Assembly (NCBI GenBank): GCA_903839535.1 | Contig: CAIMCT010000068.1 | Span: forward strand, 1 to 64,000 | Length of the DNA: 64,000 nt | From: an uncultured Desulfobacteraceae bacterium | GTDB lineage: Bacteria; Desulfobacterota; Desulfobacteria; Desulfobacterales; Desulfatirhabdiaceae | Direction of reading: 5' to 3' | Shown here: positions 8,987-18,175 of the stretch, one piece after another | Layout: every line of letters starts with the position of its first letter | How positions within the stretch are numbered: the first letter of the stretch is position 1 | Program-made: the position numbers and the translations under genes | The notes under the pieces: generated by a model | Told to the model about the DNA's origin: nothing | Databases searched by the model: none | Seen by the model: only the letters and a program-made list of their open reading frames with translations

Positions 8987-10231
8987 CTATTCCTGCGCAG
9001 ATACCGGCAGTTTTATGGTGGCTGTAGTGCCCCGGTCCGCTGTGCTTTCAAGCTGAATCATACCGCCATGGCGCTTGATGATCCTTTCGGTCAGCGACAG
9101 CCCGACACCAGTTCCGGAGCCAACCGGCTTGGTGGTGAAAAATGGATTGAACGCCTGCCGCAGCACTTCAGGCGACATACCCCGGCCGTTGTCAACTATC
9201 CGAATAACAATCTGAGCGTCTTTGCGATGCCATTCAGATGTTATTTTAATAGCGCCCTCGTTGTCCAGAGCATCGAATGCGTTTTTCAGCAGTTGCAGCA
9301 GGCACTGGTTTATCTCGTATGGAGCGCACTCAATCAGGGGAAGCTCCTGGAGCTGGGTAACAATATCGACCTTTTTATCCTCCTGATTGGGCGCAACCTT
9401 CAAAATTTCGGTTATGTTATTATTGATGTCTATTTTAGCCAGTGGCTCCATGTCGATCCCGGAAAAACGCTTCAGGCTGTTCACGATATCCATGATACGC
9501 GTCAGGCCCCTGTCGGCCCTGTCAAATTTTTCGTCCATGGAGCTAACAACCCGGTCAAGGCTGATCTCCGCAACATATTCCAGGTACCCTTGCACGAGTG
9601 GATCTGTTGCCGGTTTGTCCTTCCAGTATCTCAGGGCATCACGCATCTTATCCACATTTTTATTTAATATGCCGAGCGTGCTTTTGAGGAAGCCCAGGGG
9701 ATTGTTGATCTCATGGGCGATGCCCGCAGCCAGGGTGCCGATGCCGGCAATGCGATCCATCTCTATGAGCTGAAGATCCTTTTCCCGCAGCAGTTCAGTC
9801 TTTTCTTTGATTTCATCTACCTGACGCTCCAATGTGATATTCTTATCCCGCAGGTCCTCTCTCATTTTCTTGATAGACAGGTGTGTCAGGACTCGCGCTT
9901 TCACCTCAGCCTTGTGAAAGGGCTTGGTGATATAGTCAACCGCCCCCAGCTCTATGCCACGGGTTTTGTCCTCGACTTCAGTATTGGCGGACAGGAATAT
10001 CACGGGGACATCCTTTGTCTGCGAAGCAGTTTTAAGCCGTTTACAGACCTCGAAACCGTCAATGCCAGGCATCAGGATGTCGAGCAGAATCAAATCGGGA
10101 GGATTATCCGACAGAGCAACCATCAGCGCATCTTCACCGCTTTCCACTGTCGTGCACTCGCCCAGACTTGCCAGAAGATTCTGCAGTGTCATGCGGCTGA
10201 CAAACTCGTCATCAACAATCAAAATTTTCAT
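8987..10231 (-). CDS. receiver-histidine kinase (REC-HisKA-HATPase)
   Basis: Soluble 414-residue protein with a response-regulator receiver at the N-terminus and a kinase behind it. Receiver: Asp7-Asp8 (IVDDEF), phospho-acceptor Asp51 (LLDILMPGIDG), Lys103 (YITKPFH). A coiled-coil-like linker (about 118-160, IKKMREDLRDKNITLERQVDE) leads to HisKA with His173 (IAHEINNPLGF), N box (LLKNAFDALDNEG) and G boxes (DNGRGMSPE, FFTTKPVGSGTGVGLSL). In this architecture an upstream hybrid kinase typically phosphorylates the receiver, which then controls the kinase. The ATG lies inside the 3' end of the CHASE4 hybrid kinase gene (20-base overlap), which indicates translational coupling and a direct relay partnership. 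Confidence 0.92.
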   Translation of the reverse strand: MKILIVDDEFVSRMTLQNLLASLGECTTVESGEDALMVALSDNPPDLILLDILMPGIDGFEVCKRLKTASQTKDVPVIFLSANTEVEDKTRGIELGAVDYITKPFHKAEVKARVLTHLSIKKMREDLRDKNITLERQVDEIKEKTELLREKDLQLIEMDRIAGIGTLAAGIAHEINNPLGFLKSTLGILNKNVDKMRDALRYWKDKPATDPLVQGYLEYVAEISLDRVVSSMDEKFDRADRGLTRIMDIVNSLKRFSGIDMEPLAKIDINNNITEILKVAPNQEDKKVDIVTQLQELPLIECAPYEINQCLLQLLKNAFDALDNEGAIKITSEWHRKDAQIVIRIVDNGRGMSPEVLRQAFNPFFTTKPVGSGTGVGLSLTERIIKRHGGMIQLESTADRGTTATIKLPVSAQE

Positions 10232-13200
10232 GATTTATCCTGATCACAGAGTTCACAAAGTCCGCCAACCGCTTAAGCTCATGCTCAAGCTTAGACAGTA
10301 CCTCGGCGCCTGCCGTTAGCTTGCCAGACTTGCCAATTGTTTCAAGCTCCGTGGCAACCCCTGAAAGTGCAAAAGCTGTAAGAATCCCTGCGCCCCCTTT
10401 CATGGCATGGGCCTCTTTCATCACGATTTCGGCATTTCCGTCGGCCAAAGACTGCCATAAAGTTTCAATTTGCTGGCCGGCTCTCTCCAGAAATCCGTTT
10501 ACAAGTTCCATCAAAAATTCCCGGTTTCCATCGTACTCATCCAGCGCCCGGTCGTAATCCATTGGTGCGGCCCTTTCTGACGGACTATCAACGGCCGACG
10601 ATTGCATCATGGCAGGTATATGGCATAAATGGCATAATGTCCCATTTCCGGTCCACGTCTCTACCATTGCAATGACATCCTTTTTGTGGGCGGGCTTTGC
10701 AATATAATCGTCCATTCCTCTCTCCAGACAAAGCTCGCGATAACCTTTCATTGCGTGAGCTGTCATTGCGATAATCGGCACATGGACTGCATTGTCAGGG
10801 GTCGATATTTTCGTTTCATGCGCCCGAATACCCGCCGTTGCCTCAAAACCGTCCATCTCCGGCATTTGCACGTCCATGAAGATCAGGTCATACTGCTTGA
10901 GTCTGGCGGCGGCCAGCGCCTCTCGTCCATCAGAGGCCAGGTCAACCCGGCAGCCTGCACTCTGCAGGTGCTGCATGACCGCCTTCTGGCTGGATGGATA
11001 ATCTTCAGCCAGAAGTATCTGTACATCTCTTCTATTATTCTCGGCCAGGGTGTACCGGGTAATTATCTGCGGGACTGTACAAAAACTATCTCTGCAGTCG
11101 CCCATAACAGTCACACAGACATCATACAGCTCATTGCGCCGTACCGGTTTGGTCAAGTATCCTCGAATCCCCAGTTTTTTACAGTCCAACCCGTCTCCGC
11201 GCCGGCCGCCCGCGGTAAGAATCACAATCGGAATGTCATCTATCCCGTGAGTTGTCCTGATTTCACGGGACGTATCAAACCCATCCATGTCCGGCATTTG
11301 CATATCCATCAAAACAAGGTCGAAGGCATCCGCCGATAGACAGGCTTGACTGAGTTTGCCCAATGCCTCCCGACCGCCAGTGGCTTCAGCCGTCCGGCAA
11401 CCCCAGCTCTTTAGATATTCTGTCAGGATATGCCGGCTGGTCCAGTTATCATCCACGACCAGCACCCGCTTACCTTCCGGATCAGCCGCTTTACAAAGCG
11501 ACAGAGCAGCCTTTGGTGCAACCTGTTTTTCAAAAACCGCTGTAAAAAAAAACGTGGTGCCCTCACCAGGCCTGCTTTTCAGGTCTATTTCACCACCCAT
11601 CATCTCCACCAGTTGTTTGGCGATACTGGTGCCCAGCCCGGTTCCGCCGTATTTACGGGTGGTCGAACTGTCAACCTGGGTAAAGTTCTCGAAGATGATC
11701 GACTGCTTATCTTTGGGTATGCCAATTCCAGTATCCTTGACAGCAAAGCGGACCACTATCGTCTCACCAGTGTCTTCGGCCAGATCCGCCGAGATGTCGA
11801 TCCCGCCTGCATGGGTAAACTTCAGAGCATTTTCGGCAAGGTTTCGCAGAATCTGCTTCAGCCGTCCGGGGTCACCGATCAGGTGAGGCGGGATGCCAGG
11901 CGAAATAAAGCAGTCAAGTTCCAGGCCCTTTTGGTATGCCCGCGCAGCAAGGCTGGCAGCCACATCCTCAACCGCAACACGCAGGTCAAAGGGTATCGAA
12001 TCAAACTCAAGCTTGCCAGCCTCAATTTTTGAAAAATCAAGGATGTCATTGATAATGCCGTGCAGGGCATTCACCTCGGTGCTGATGGTACTAAGAATGT
12101 TCCACTGGTTATCGTCAAGGCAGGTGTCAAAGATCACCTCCGTCATGCCGATGATGCCATTGAGCGGTGTTCTGATTTCATGGCTCATATTGGCCAAAAA
12201 CTCGCTTTTAACCTTGCTGGCCTGCTCCGCGGCATCCTTGGCCTTTGTTAGCTCCGCCTCTGCCTGCAACTGCTCGGTGATGTCCCGGATGATACCAAAT
12301 GACGCCGTATATACTCCCTGGTTATTGGCCAGAAAAACCAGGCTCTGGACAACCGGGATAATCTTTTCTTCCTTGTTCCGGTAATAGGTCTTCCAGTTGC
12401 TGCCTCGGCCCTCCCTCATGAAGCGGTTGATAACTTCGGCCTGCTCGGTAATGAAGGTTTCATTGATGACAACCTTCTCACCACCGGTCATTTCATATAC
12501 GCCAGCAGTGTTGACGAAAAAAAATGTTACATGCCTGCCAAGCACCTCTTCCAGTCCGTAGCCCAGCATGTTGAGAAATGCCTGGTTCGCCCGGATAATG
12601 CGCCCGTCGCCGTCGGATACAATGATGGAATCTTCTGAAGTTTCGATAAGATTGGCCAACTGCCGCTCGGTTTCAAGCAGCTCGGCTGCAAATCGCTCGC
12701 GCTCGCATGTCTCGCTTTGCAGCGTACGGTGAGATGTTTCGAGTTCGACGTACTGCTGTCTGATTTTTTCCTCTGTGCGCTTTCGCTCCGTGATATCCCG
12801 AATACTTCCCTCATCACCGTTAAAGCGCCCATGCTGATCCAAGCAGACATGGCAGCACACCGAAACGGGTAACAGATTGCCATTTTTGTTCATCAGCGTT
12901 ATCTCGAAATCATAAACCGACCCCTGATCGGCGAGCATAGCCACCAGCCGCTCATACTCAGACGGGTCATGATAAACACTGGTCACATGCCTTCCGATCA
13001 ACTCCTCTGCAGTCCAGCCCGATAAATTTTGGATCGACGGTGACAGATCGATAATAATACCACTTGCATCGATGCGGTAATAAACATCCATGAACGCCTC
13101 GAAAATATTCCGGTAGCGCTCTTCACTGGCCTGCAGCGCCTGCTCTGCATGTGCGCTCCGGGCAACGTCGCGAGCGAGCTTTTCGAGCATCTCGTTGACG

Positions 13201-14192
13201 CCCGCGCCGATAGCCGCAATTTCATCCCTGCCGCCAAGCATAATGCGGTCGGAGAGCTTTTCGGTCGATTGAATTCCCCTGATAAAGGCGAATAACCGCG
13301 ACAACCGCGACAGGATGATCCGCTCGGCAAACAAAAACATGATCATGCCGGTGAGCAGCGCCACAACAAGAAAAGCTCCTACAAAATACTGCAGGCTGTG
13401 AAGATACTGCTTGTACAGCACCCGTGGCGCCCGAACGCTCAGCACCGCGCATGGCCTGCCATTAATATCCATGAGCAGCGTCCGCCCTGTGATTTGATTG
13501 GGACCGTCAACCTGCACCTCAATGTATTCCGGAGCTTGCACCCCCGGACCGAGTGCCGCCACAGTGATATTGTCAATGGCGATTGACAAATGGGTCTGCC
13601 TGGCAAGTACATTGATGTGCGTCGGGCTGAGATATTTGCCAACAATGAAAGCGCCGGCCACAGGCCCCTTGTAATCGCCCGTCAGAATTGGACGCGACGT
13701 AATCAGAACAAGGCATTCGGGAACTGCGAGAATACCATTTACTGCGCTCTCAATACCATTGTGCCTGACAAGCACATCGGTAGATGCAATTGCTTTTAAA
13801 AGGCTTTCAAGAACCGGGGCTTCGCCGTCGTAGCTGAGTGTGAGTCCTTGCGAATAAATGATGGCACCGGAGACATCGGCAAAAACGACAAAGCTTTTCC
13901 GCTGCTTGAGAAGCTCTCCGTGGGACAGGTTCCGCTCCACAAACTCCGGGGTGCGCGTCCTGGCAAACGCATATGTTTCATCCCATGCGGACCAGTCAAC
14001 GGTAAATATGTCGATACTGGCAACTTCATCGAACAAGGCATCGCGCGCGTGGTTGACATCATCTCGCACTAATTGTTGTTCGATCATTTCGGAACGCTGC
14101 CTCAAGATGTGGTCCGTCAGAAAAAAAACAACACCCACCAGAAAGCACATGGCTGCGCTGAAGATATAAACAGTTTTGGCGCGAAGAGTCAT
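10212..14192 (-). CDS. membrane hybrid histidine kinase with CHASE4, PAS, two receivers and HPt
   Basis: Inner-membrane sensor of 1326 residues holding a whole phosphorelay. TM1 about 8-26; periplasmic CHASE4-like domain about 45-260 (signature VDWSAWDETYAF); TM2 about 268-290; HAMP about 290-345; PAS about 355-475 and 510-645; HisKA with His671 (MSHEIRTPLNG); HATPase to about 890 (YGGTGLGTSIA); receiver 1 with Asp963; receiver 2 with Asp1107; C-terminal HPt with His1262 (AHAMKGGAG). All key residues are present. It begins 18 bases after the transglycosylase-like gene with only a weak ribosome binding site, suggesting coupling, and overlaps the receiver-kinase gene downstream. CHASE4 is a predicted extracytoplasmic ligand-binding domain of unknown ligand. 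Gene placement suggests sensing of a periplasmic or envelope signal. Confidence 0.93.
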   Translation of the reverse strand: MTLRAKTVYIFSAAMCFLVGVVFFLTDHILRQRSEMIEQQLVRDDVNHARDALFDEVASIDIFTVDWSAWDETYAFARTRTPEFVERNLSHGELLKQRKSFVVFADVSGAIIYSQGLTLSYDGEAPVLESLLKAIASTDVLVRHNGIESAVNGILAVPECLVLITSRPILTGDYKGPVAGAFIVGKYLSPTHINVLARQTHLSIAIDNITVAALGPGVQAPEYIEVQVDGPNQITGRTLLMDINGRPCAVLSVRAPRVLYKQYLHSLQYFVGAFLVVALLTGMIMFLFAERIILSRLSRLFAFIRGIQSTEKLSDRIMLGGRDEIAAIGAGVNEMLEKLARDVARSAHAEQALQASEERYRNIFEAFMDVYYRIDASGIIIDLSPSIQNLSGWTAEELIGRHVTSVYHDPSEYERLVAMLADQGSVYDFEITLMNKNGNLLPVSVCCHVCLDQHGRFNGDEGSIRDITERKRTEEKIRQQYVELETSHRTLQSETCERERFAAELLETERQLANLIETSEDSIIVSDGDGRIIRANQAFLNMLGYGLEEVLGRHVTFFFVNTAGVYEMTGGEKVVINETFITEQAEVINRFMREGRGSNWKTYYRNKEEKIIPVVQSLVFLANNQGVYTASFGIIRDITEQLQAEAELTKAKDAAEQASKVKSEFLANMSHEIRTPLNGIIGMTEVIFDTCLDDNQWNILSTISTEVNALHGIINDILDFSKIEAGKLEFDSIPFDLRVAVEDVAASLAARAYQKGLELDCFISPGIPPHLIGDPGRLKQILRNLAENALKFTHAGGIDISADLAEDTGETIVVRFAVKDTGIGIPKDKQSIIFENFTQVDSSTTRKYGGTGLGTSIAKQLVEMMGGEIDLKSRPGEGTTFFFTAVFEKQVAPKAALSLCKAADPEGKRVLVVDDNWTSRHILTEYLKSWGCRTAEATGGREALGKLSQACLSADAFDLVLMDMQMPDMDGFDTSREIRTTHGIDDIPIVILTAGGRRGDGLDCKKLGIRGYLTKPVRRNELYDVCVTVMGDCRDSFCTVPQIITRYTLAENNRRDVQILLAEDYPSSQKAVMQHLQSAGCRVDLASDGREALAAARLKQYDLIFMDVQMPEMDGFEATAGIRAHETKISTPDNAVHVPIIAMTAHAMKGYRELCLERGMDDYIAKPAHKKDVIAMVETWTGNGTLCHLCHIPAMMQSSAVDSPSERAAPMDYDRALDEYDGNREFLMELVNGFLERAGQQIETLWQSLADGNAEIVMKEAHAMKGGAGILTAFALSGVATELETIGKSGKLTAGAEVLSKLEHELKRLADFVNSVIRINHENFDC

Positions 14193-14209
14193 GGTTTACA
14201 ATTCGGGTT

Positions 14210-16198
14210 TTATGCGCCGCCCAGGCATTTGGTGATATGGTTCCATTGGTCTTTTTTGACCCACAAATATTTTTCCTGGAACAGATTGTCCGTTAGCAGA
14301 CGCTTTCCGCCAGCAATGCGCTGCAGGAATTTTTGAAAATCTCCGGGACCGCCGCTATACATGGCATACAGGGCGCAGGCAAGGGTGTCGGAATCCAGTT
14401 GACCTGCCTGTTTTTTAGATAGCGCATACCGTGTGAAATACTGCTCCAGTATCTCACAGCCAGCCCTTGCATTGTACCGGATATTCCAGCGAAGATGCTT
14501 TAAATCATACAGCCCCCGCCAGACGCGCTCGTTTACCTGCATCATGCCAACTGATGAGTTGTTGTAGGAAAGCATATAGGTGATTTTGCCTTTTTTTTCC
14601 AGAAACTGGCGAAAACAGCTTTCCTGCCATCCTGTAGCAGATACGGCCTGAAAAAAAATCGACTGATAAGCGACAGGAATCGTATTCTTTTTCAGCGTCT
14701 CATCAACGGCATCCTTCAACATAACCTTGATCTGTTCAAGACGATCATCCAAATTGTTCGGCGACAGAACCCATTGTCGGATTGCTGCAATTTCAGCATC
14801 CGGGATATTGTCTTGCGCCCAGCATGGCTTCATGAAAAAGGACAGAAAAGCCTTGGATATCCCCATATCTTCTGGTTTTTCCGGATCAGGAAGGATTGTT
14901 TCTTCAATTTCCGGCAGCTCTGTTCCAATGGAATCAGTATCAAAAGCCGGACCGGCCACAATAATTGGCGTTCCCATACCCAGGATATTTCGGAGAACCG
15001 GATCTACATCGCTCTGGTACAGCAACTCAATGGGAGAGCCCTGTCCGCCCAGAAGTTTGGCCAGGCGAATCAAGCCGTTTCGGCTGATTTCAAACCCGAA
15101 TGACGGGCCCAACTGATCCAGGCCGGACAAGGTGTCGGCAGCCGTGAAAAATGCCAAATATCCCAGAAGAGCCTTGGATGGCTCGTTTCCCAGATGATTT
15201 CGAAATACCGGAGAGAGCTGCCGCCATGCTGTGACAAACTGTTCCCGAACAAAATCCCTTTTGGATGCAGTCTTTTTGGAGAGCTCCTGAACAAACCGAT
15301 GCCGTGTATCCAGAAGGGTGCTAAAAATGATTTGGCGTTCATCCGCAGACAGGGGTTTTGGGGACAGGGATTGAAATATCTGAACCAGAAATGCATCCCA
15401 AGCTTCCCAGGTACTGATAAATGATGCCAGTTCTTTTTCTGAAATGGTTTCCGGAATGGTTGATTCAGCTCCCTTTTCGATTTTTTCAGCTTCAGCCGAA
15501 AGATCAAGGGTCATGGCTTCCTGCAGAGTCTCGATTTTTCCGGGCCGCAGGCTATCCAGCATTTGTTGAGCCCGATCCGCAGCATCTTCATCAAACAGGG
15601 GGAGCAAAAAAGTTTTCAGGTCCGATACCGGCGGTGCCAGATTGACCTTGATGCGTTTAAGATAGTCAAAAACCTGGGTTTCGATGATATCCCATATCAC
15701 ATTCGGCAGTTTCGTCGGGTCGTGGTGGGTATTCAAAAGCTCTGAATCTTGGCTCTCAAAAGATAGAACCCAGGTTTTCCGATCTACCTTGGGCATCTGG
15801 AACAACACCAGATAGCCTTCCCAGACAACAGGCAGCATGCATTTTCCCGCAAATTCTGTTCCGGCAGTAACCCGAAGGCGTGTTTCAAATTGAAACTTCG
15901 CGTTTTTTATATAAAAACGGGGCTCCGAAATGGTGATTTTTCGGCAGGGATCGGATTCATCTTCCAGAACTGCGATCTGTCCCGGTGATGTGAACGCGGA
16001 CTGGATTACCAGGGAACGCAGCAGCTTATAGTCAATTCGCAGCGGAAAGGATACTCTGTCCGCTCTGGCTATTAACGGAACAGCAACCAGCAGGCATAAT
16101 AATATGACTGATGCCCGCAGCCTCACGGACCAACCATGACAGCTTCCTTGATTGCCGTTTTCCGAATTACAAAGGGAAGTCATTGATTCTAAACACAT
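14210..16198 (-). CDS. secreted lytic transglycosylase-like protein
   Basis: A 662-residue exported protein. A hydrophobic segment near residues 31-46 (ASVILLCLLVAVPLIARA) after a long basic stretch is a signal peptide or anchor. The N-terminal ~400 residues are unrecognised. The C-terminal ~150 residues resemble a soluble lytic transglycosylase domain: GWQESCFRQF supplies the catalytic Glu, then NSSVGMMQVNERVW and CALYAMYSGGPG. Such enzymes cleave the MurNAc-GlcNAc bond of peptidoglycan. The ATG at 16198 sits 9 bases after AAAGG; a GTG at 16204 would be too close to it. It is the first gene of a run leading directly into the CHASE4 hybrid kinase, so enzyme and sensor are probably co-expressed. 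Activity is inferred from motifs only. Confidence 0.82.
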   Translation of the reverse strand: MCLESMTSLCNSENGNQGSCHGWSVRLRASVILLCLLVAVPLIARADRVSFPLRIDYKLLRSLVIQSAFTSPGQIAVLEDESDPCRKITISEPRFYIKNAKFQFETRLRVTAGTEFAGKCMLPVVWEGYLVLFQMPKVDRKTWVLSFESQDSELLNTHHDPTKLPNVIWDIIETQVFDYLKRIKVNLAPPVSDLKTFLLPLFDEDAADRAQQMLDSLRPGKIETLQEAMTLDLSAEAEKIEKGAESTIPETISEKELASFISTWEAWDAFLVQIFQSLSPKPLSADERQIIFSTLLDTRHRFVQELSKKTASKRDFVREQFVTAWRQLSPVFRNHLGNEPSKALLGYLAFFTAADTLSGLDQLGPSFGFEISRNGLIRLAKLLGGQGSPIELLYQSDVDPVLRNILGMGTPIIVAGPAFDTDSIGTELPEIEETILPDPEKPEDMGISKAFLSFFMKPCWAQDNIPDAEIAAIRQWVLSPNNLDDRLEQIKVMLKDAVDETLKKNTIPVAYQSIFFQAVSATGWQESCFRQFLEKKGKITYMLSYNNSSVGMMQVNERVWRGLYDLKHLRWNIRYNARAGCEILEQYFTRYALSKKQAGQLDSDTLACALYAMYSGGPGDFQKFLQRIAGGKRLLTDNLFQEKYLWVKKDQWNHITKCLGGA

Positions 16199-16348
16199 GA
16201 TCACAGACCTTTTGCCGTGAAAATATCATTTGACCACGAAATACACGAAAAAGTGGTATCCTTCATATTACCTCAAAAGTAGTTGACACTTTTTTTGATG
16301 AGCCCAAATGGCCTTGATCATCATTTCAGTCACTGCTATGGATGACGA

Positions 16349-16454
16349 TTCCCCCCTTTGAAAAGGGGGGCCAGGGGGGATTTAGTGGTTGTTGGTAAGC
16401 TTATCCCCGTTTTCAAATCTCCCTTAATCCCCCTTTTCTAAAGGGGGAAATCAG
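16349..16454. repeat. MITE-like repeat with inverted C/G-rich arms
   Basis: The left arm GATTCCCCCCTTTGAAAAG and GGGGATTT is mirrored by AAATCTCCCTTAATCCCC and AAGGGGGAAATC on the right, about 35 bases apart. No coding capacity. It resembles small non-autonomous palindromic elements common in Desulfobacterota genomes. Confidence 0.65.
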
Positions 16455-16590
16455 TTATAACGATCTGGATAGCACGACGATCAAGGCCGCCAAAATATAT
16501 AAAACTGATATAATCGTTTACGGGGGAACTTCCATACATGCCATGATCGTTTATTTCTGAAAACTGAAAGGGTCAACACGAGCCTGTCAC

Positions 16591-16628
16591 AAAAAAACTC
16601 CCTATTCCGATACTAGGGGATAGGGAGT
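16591..16628 (-). terminator. rho-independent terminator after nfnB
   Basis: On the minus strand a stem (CTCCCTATCCCC pairing with GGAATAGGGAG across a short loop) is followed by TTTTTTTG. It lies about 80 bases after the nfnB stop and should end the long pnp-dut-nfn transcription unit. Confidence 0.85.
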
Positions 16629-16710
16629 CGCAAGTCAGGTGGCTGGAGAGCTACCTCCACAGCATTCCGGGTTTGGTCTTTTGATGGTCAAACGATCTTG
16701 TGTCAGTTGA

Positions 16711-18123
16711 CTACCATCCCCAAGTCAGATAATTATGAATGGAGTCGGCCGCCTTTCTGCCGGCGCCCATCGCCAGAATAACTGTGGCGGATCCAGTGAC
16801 AATGTCACCTCCAGCCCAGACCCCTTTTTTGGTGGTCTTGCCGGTTTCGGGATCTGCGTTAATGTATCCCCACTTGTTGAGCGCCAGATCAGGAGTCGTC
16901 TGGGTCAGCAGCGGATTGGCACCAGCTCCAACGGCAACGATCACCAGATCGCAATCCATCATAAATTCAGAACCCTTTACCGGAATGGGTCGTCTTCTGC
17001 CAGATGCATCCGGCTCGCCCAGTTCCATCTTGAGGCATTCCATGCCGGTCAGTCGGCCTTTATCATCGCCGACAAAACGGGTGGGCGCGGTCAGGAGAAA
17101 AAATTCAATGCCTTCTTCGTCTGCATGATGAATTTCAGCCTTTCTGGCAGGCATCTCATCGCGGGAGCGGCGATAGACAATGCGGACACTGTCTGCACCC
17201 AGACGCATGGCGGTTCTCGCAGAGTCCATAGCCACATTTCCTGCACCCAGAACCACGACGTTTTTGCCTATGGGAATCGGGGTATCAACCTCTGGATACA
17301 GATATGCCTTCATGAGGTTGGCCCGCGTGAGATATTCATTGGCGGAAAGGATGCCGACCAGGTTTTCTCCAGGTATGTTCATGAATTTGGGAAGGCCTGC
17401 GCCCACTCCCAGATAGACAGCATCGTAGCCTTCCTCAAAGAGTTCATCCAGGGATACGGTTCTTCCTACCACCTGATTGCACTCCAATTTGGCGCCGAGC
17501 CGCTCCAGGAAGGCTACTTCTGAAAAAACGATTTCCTTGGGAAGCCTGAATTCAGGAATGCCGTAAACCAGAACGCCGCCAGGTTTGTGAAATGCTTCCA
17601 GAACCTTAACATCATGGCCTTTGCGAACCAGATCGCCAGCCACCGTAAGTCCCGATGGCCCTGATCCCACGACTGCAATCTTTTTGCCGGTCGGCTTCTC
17701 TCTTGGCGGAAGCTCGCCGGAGCCGTGCATTCTCTCGTAATCCGCAACAAACCGTTCAAGATTTCCAATGGCGACTGCATCCCCTTTTTTGCCAACGATA
17801 CAGAGTCCTTCGCACTGAATCTCCTGGGGACACACCCGGCCACAGACAGCAGGAAGGCTGTTTTTCGCCCACAAATTGCGGATAGCGCCAGTCATATCCC
17901 CTTTGGTAATCAGGTTGATAAACCCCGGGATGTCCACTCCTACCGGACAACCTTCGACGCAGCCGGGTTTCTTGCACTGAAGACATCTGCTGGCTTCTGT
18001 CATGGCATGTTCCATGGTGTAGCCCACGGGAACTTCCTGGAAATTTCGTCTTCTGATTTCTGGTTTCTGCTCCGGCATGGCCTGCCGTGGAGTCGTTTTT
18101 TTTGTCTCTGCTTTTTCCGCCAT
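16711..18123 (-). CDS. nfnB: NfnB / sulfide dehydrogenase alpha-like flavoprotein (glutamate synthase small-chain family)
   Basis: Cytoplasmic iron-sulfur flavoprotein of 470 residues. The N-terminus carries cysteine motifs for two [4Fe-4S] clusters (CLQCKKPGCVEGCP, then CGRVCPQEIQCEGLC). Two Rossmann sites follow: GSGPSGLTVAGDLVRKG for FAD and GAGNVAMDSARTAMRLG for NADPH. With NfnA it forms the electron-bifurcating ferredoxin:NAD/NADP transhydrogenase, also described as sulfide dehydrogenase. Separation from the amidotransferase-linked GltD relies on the adjacent nfnA. The ATG at 18123 follows AGGAGG. Upstream codons as far as 18222 only translate an A/T-rich repeat and are not part of the protein. 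Stop followed by a strong terminator. Confidence 0.92.
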   Translation of the reverse strand: MAEKAETKKTTPRQAMPEQKPEIRRRNFQEVPVGYTMEHAMTEASRCLQCKKPGCVEGCPVGVDIPGFINLITKGDMTGAIRNLWAKNSLPAVCGRVCPQEIQCEGLCIVGKKGDAVAIGNLERFVADYERMHGSGELPPREKPTGKKIAVVGSGPSGLTVAGDLVRKGHDVKVLEAFHKPGGVLVYGIPEFRLPKEIVFSEVAFLERLGAKLECNQVVGRTVSLDELFEEGYDAVYLGVGAGLPKFMNIPGENLVGILSANEYLTRANLMKAYLYPEVDTPIPIGKNVVVLGAGNVAMDSARTAMRLGADSVRIVYRRSRDEMPARKAEIHHADEEGIEFFLLTAPTRFVGDDKGRLTGMECLKMELGEPDASGRRRPIPVKGSEFMMDCDLVIVAVGAGANPLLTQTTPDLALNKWGYINADPETGKTTKKGVWAGGDIVTGSATVILAMGAGRKAADSIHNYLTWGW

Positions 18124-18136
18124 ATATCCTCCTGAA

Positions 18137-18172
18137 TAATTACGAATTCGTAATTCGTAATTCATAATTATG
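18137..18172. repeat. A/T-rich AATTCGTAATTC repeat, family D copy 1
   Basis: Repeated TACGAATTCGTAATTCGTAA followed by TTCATAATTATG fills the short gap between the nfnA stop and the nfnB ribosome binding site. Related copies lie at 19943-20013 and 40572-40649. Confidence 0.8.
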
Positions 18173-18175
18173 TTT

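Larger units (their letters stand above)
16199..16710. other. intergenic region with two repeats and a terminator
   Basis: No gene is supported. It holds an ACCAC...GTGGT mini-palindrome around 16233-16257, a repeat of about 106 bases with C/G-rich inverted arms (16349-16454), and the minus-strand terminator of nfnB (16591-16628). The promoter of the transglycosylase-like gene should also lie here, but none is convincing. Confidence 0.6.

Noticed and set aside
8897-9667. 256-codon plus-strand frame opposite the receiver-kinase
   Set aside because: It is antisense to a complete kinase with all catalytic motifs and has a biased, domain-free composition.
16346-16454. CRISPR array
   Set aside because: The repeat units are inverted arms of one element, not regularly spaced direct repeats with spacers.
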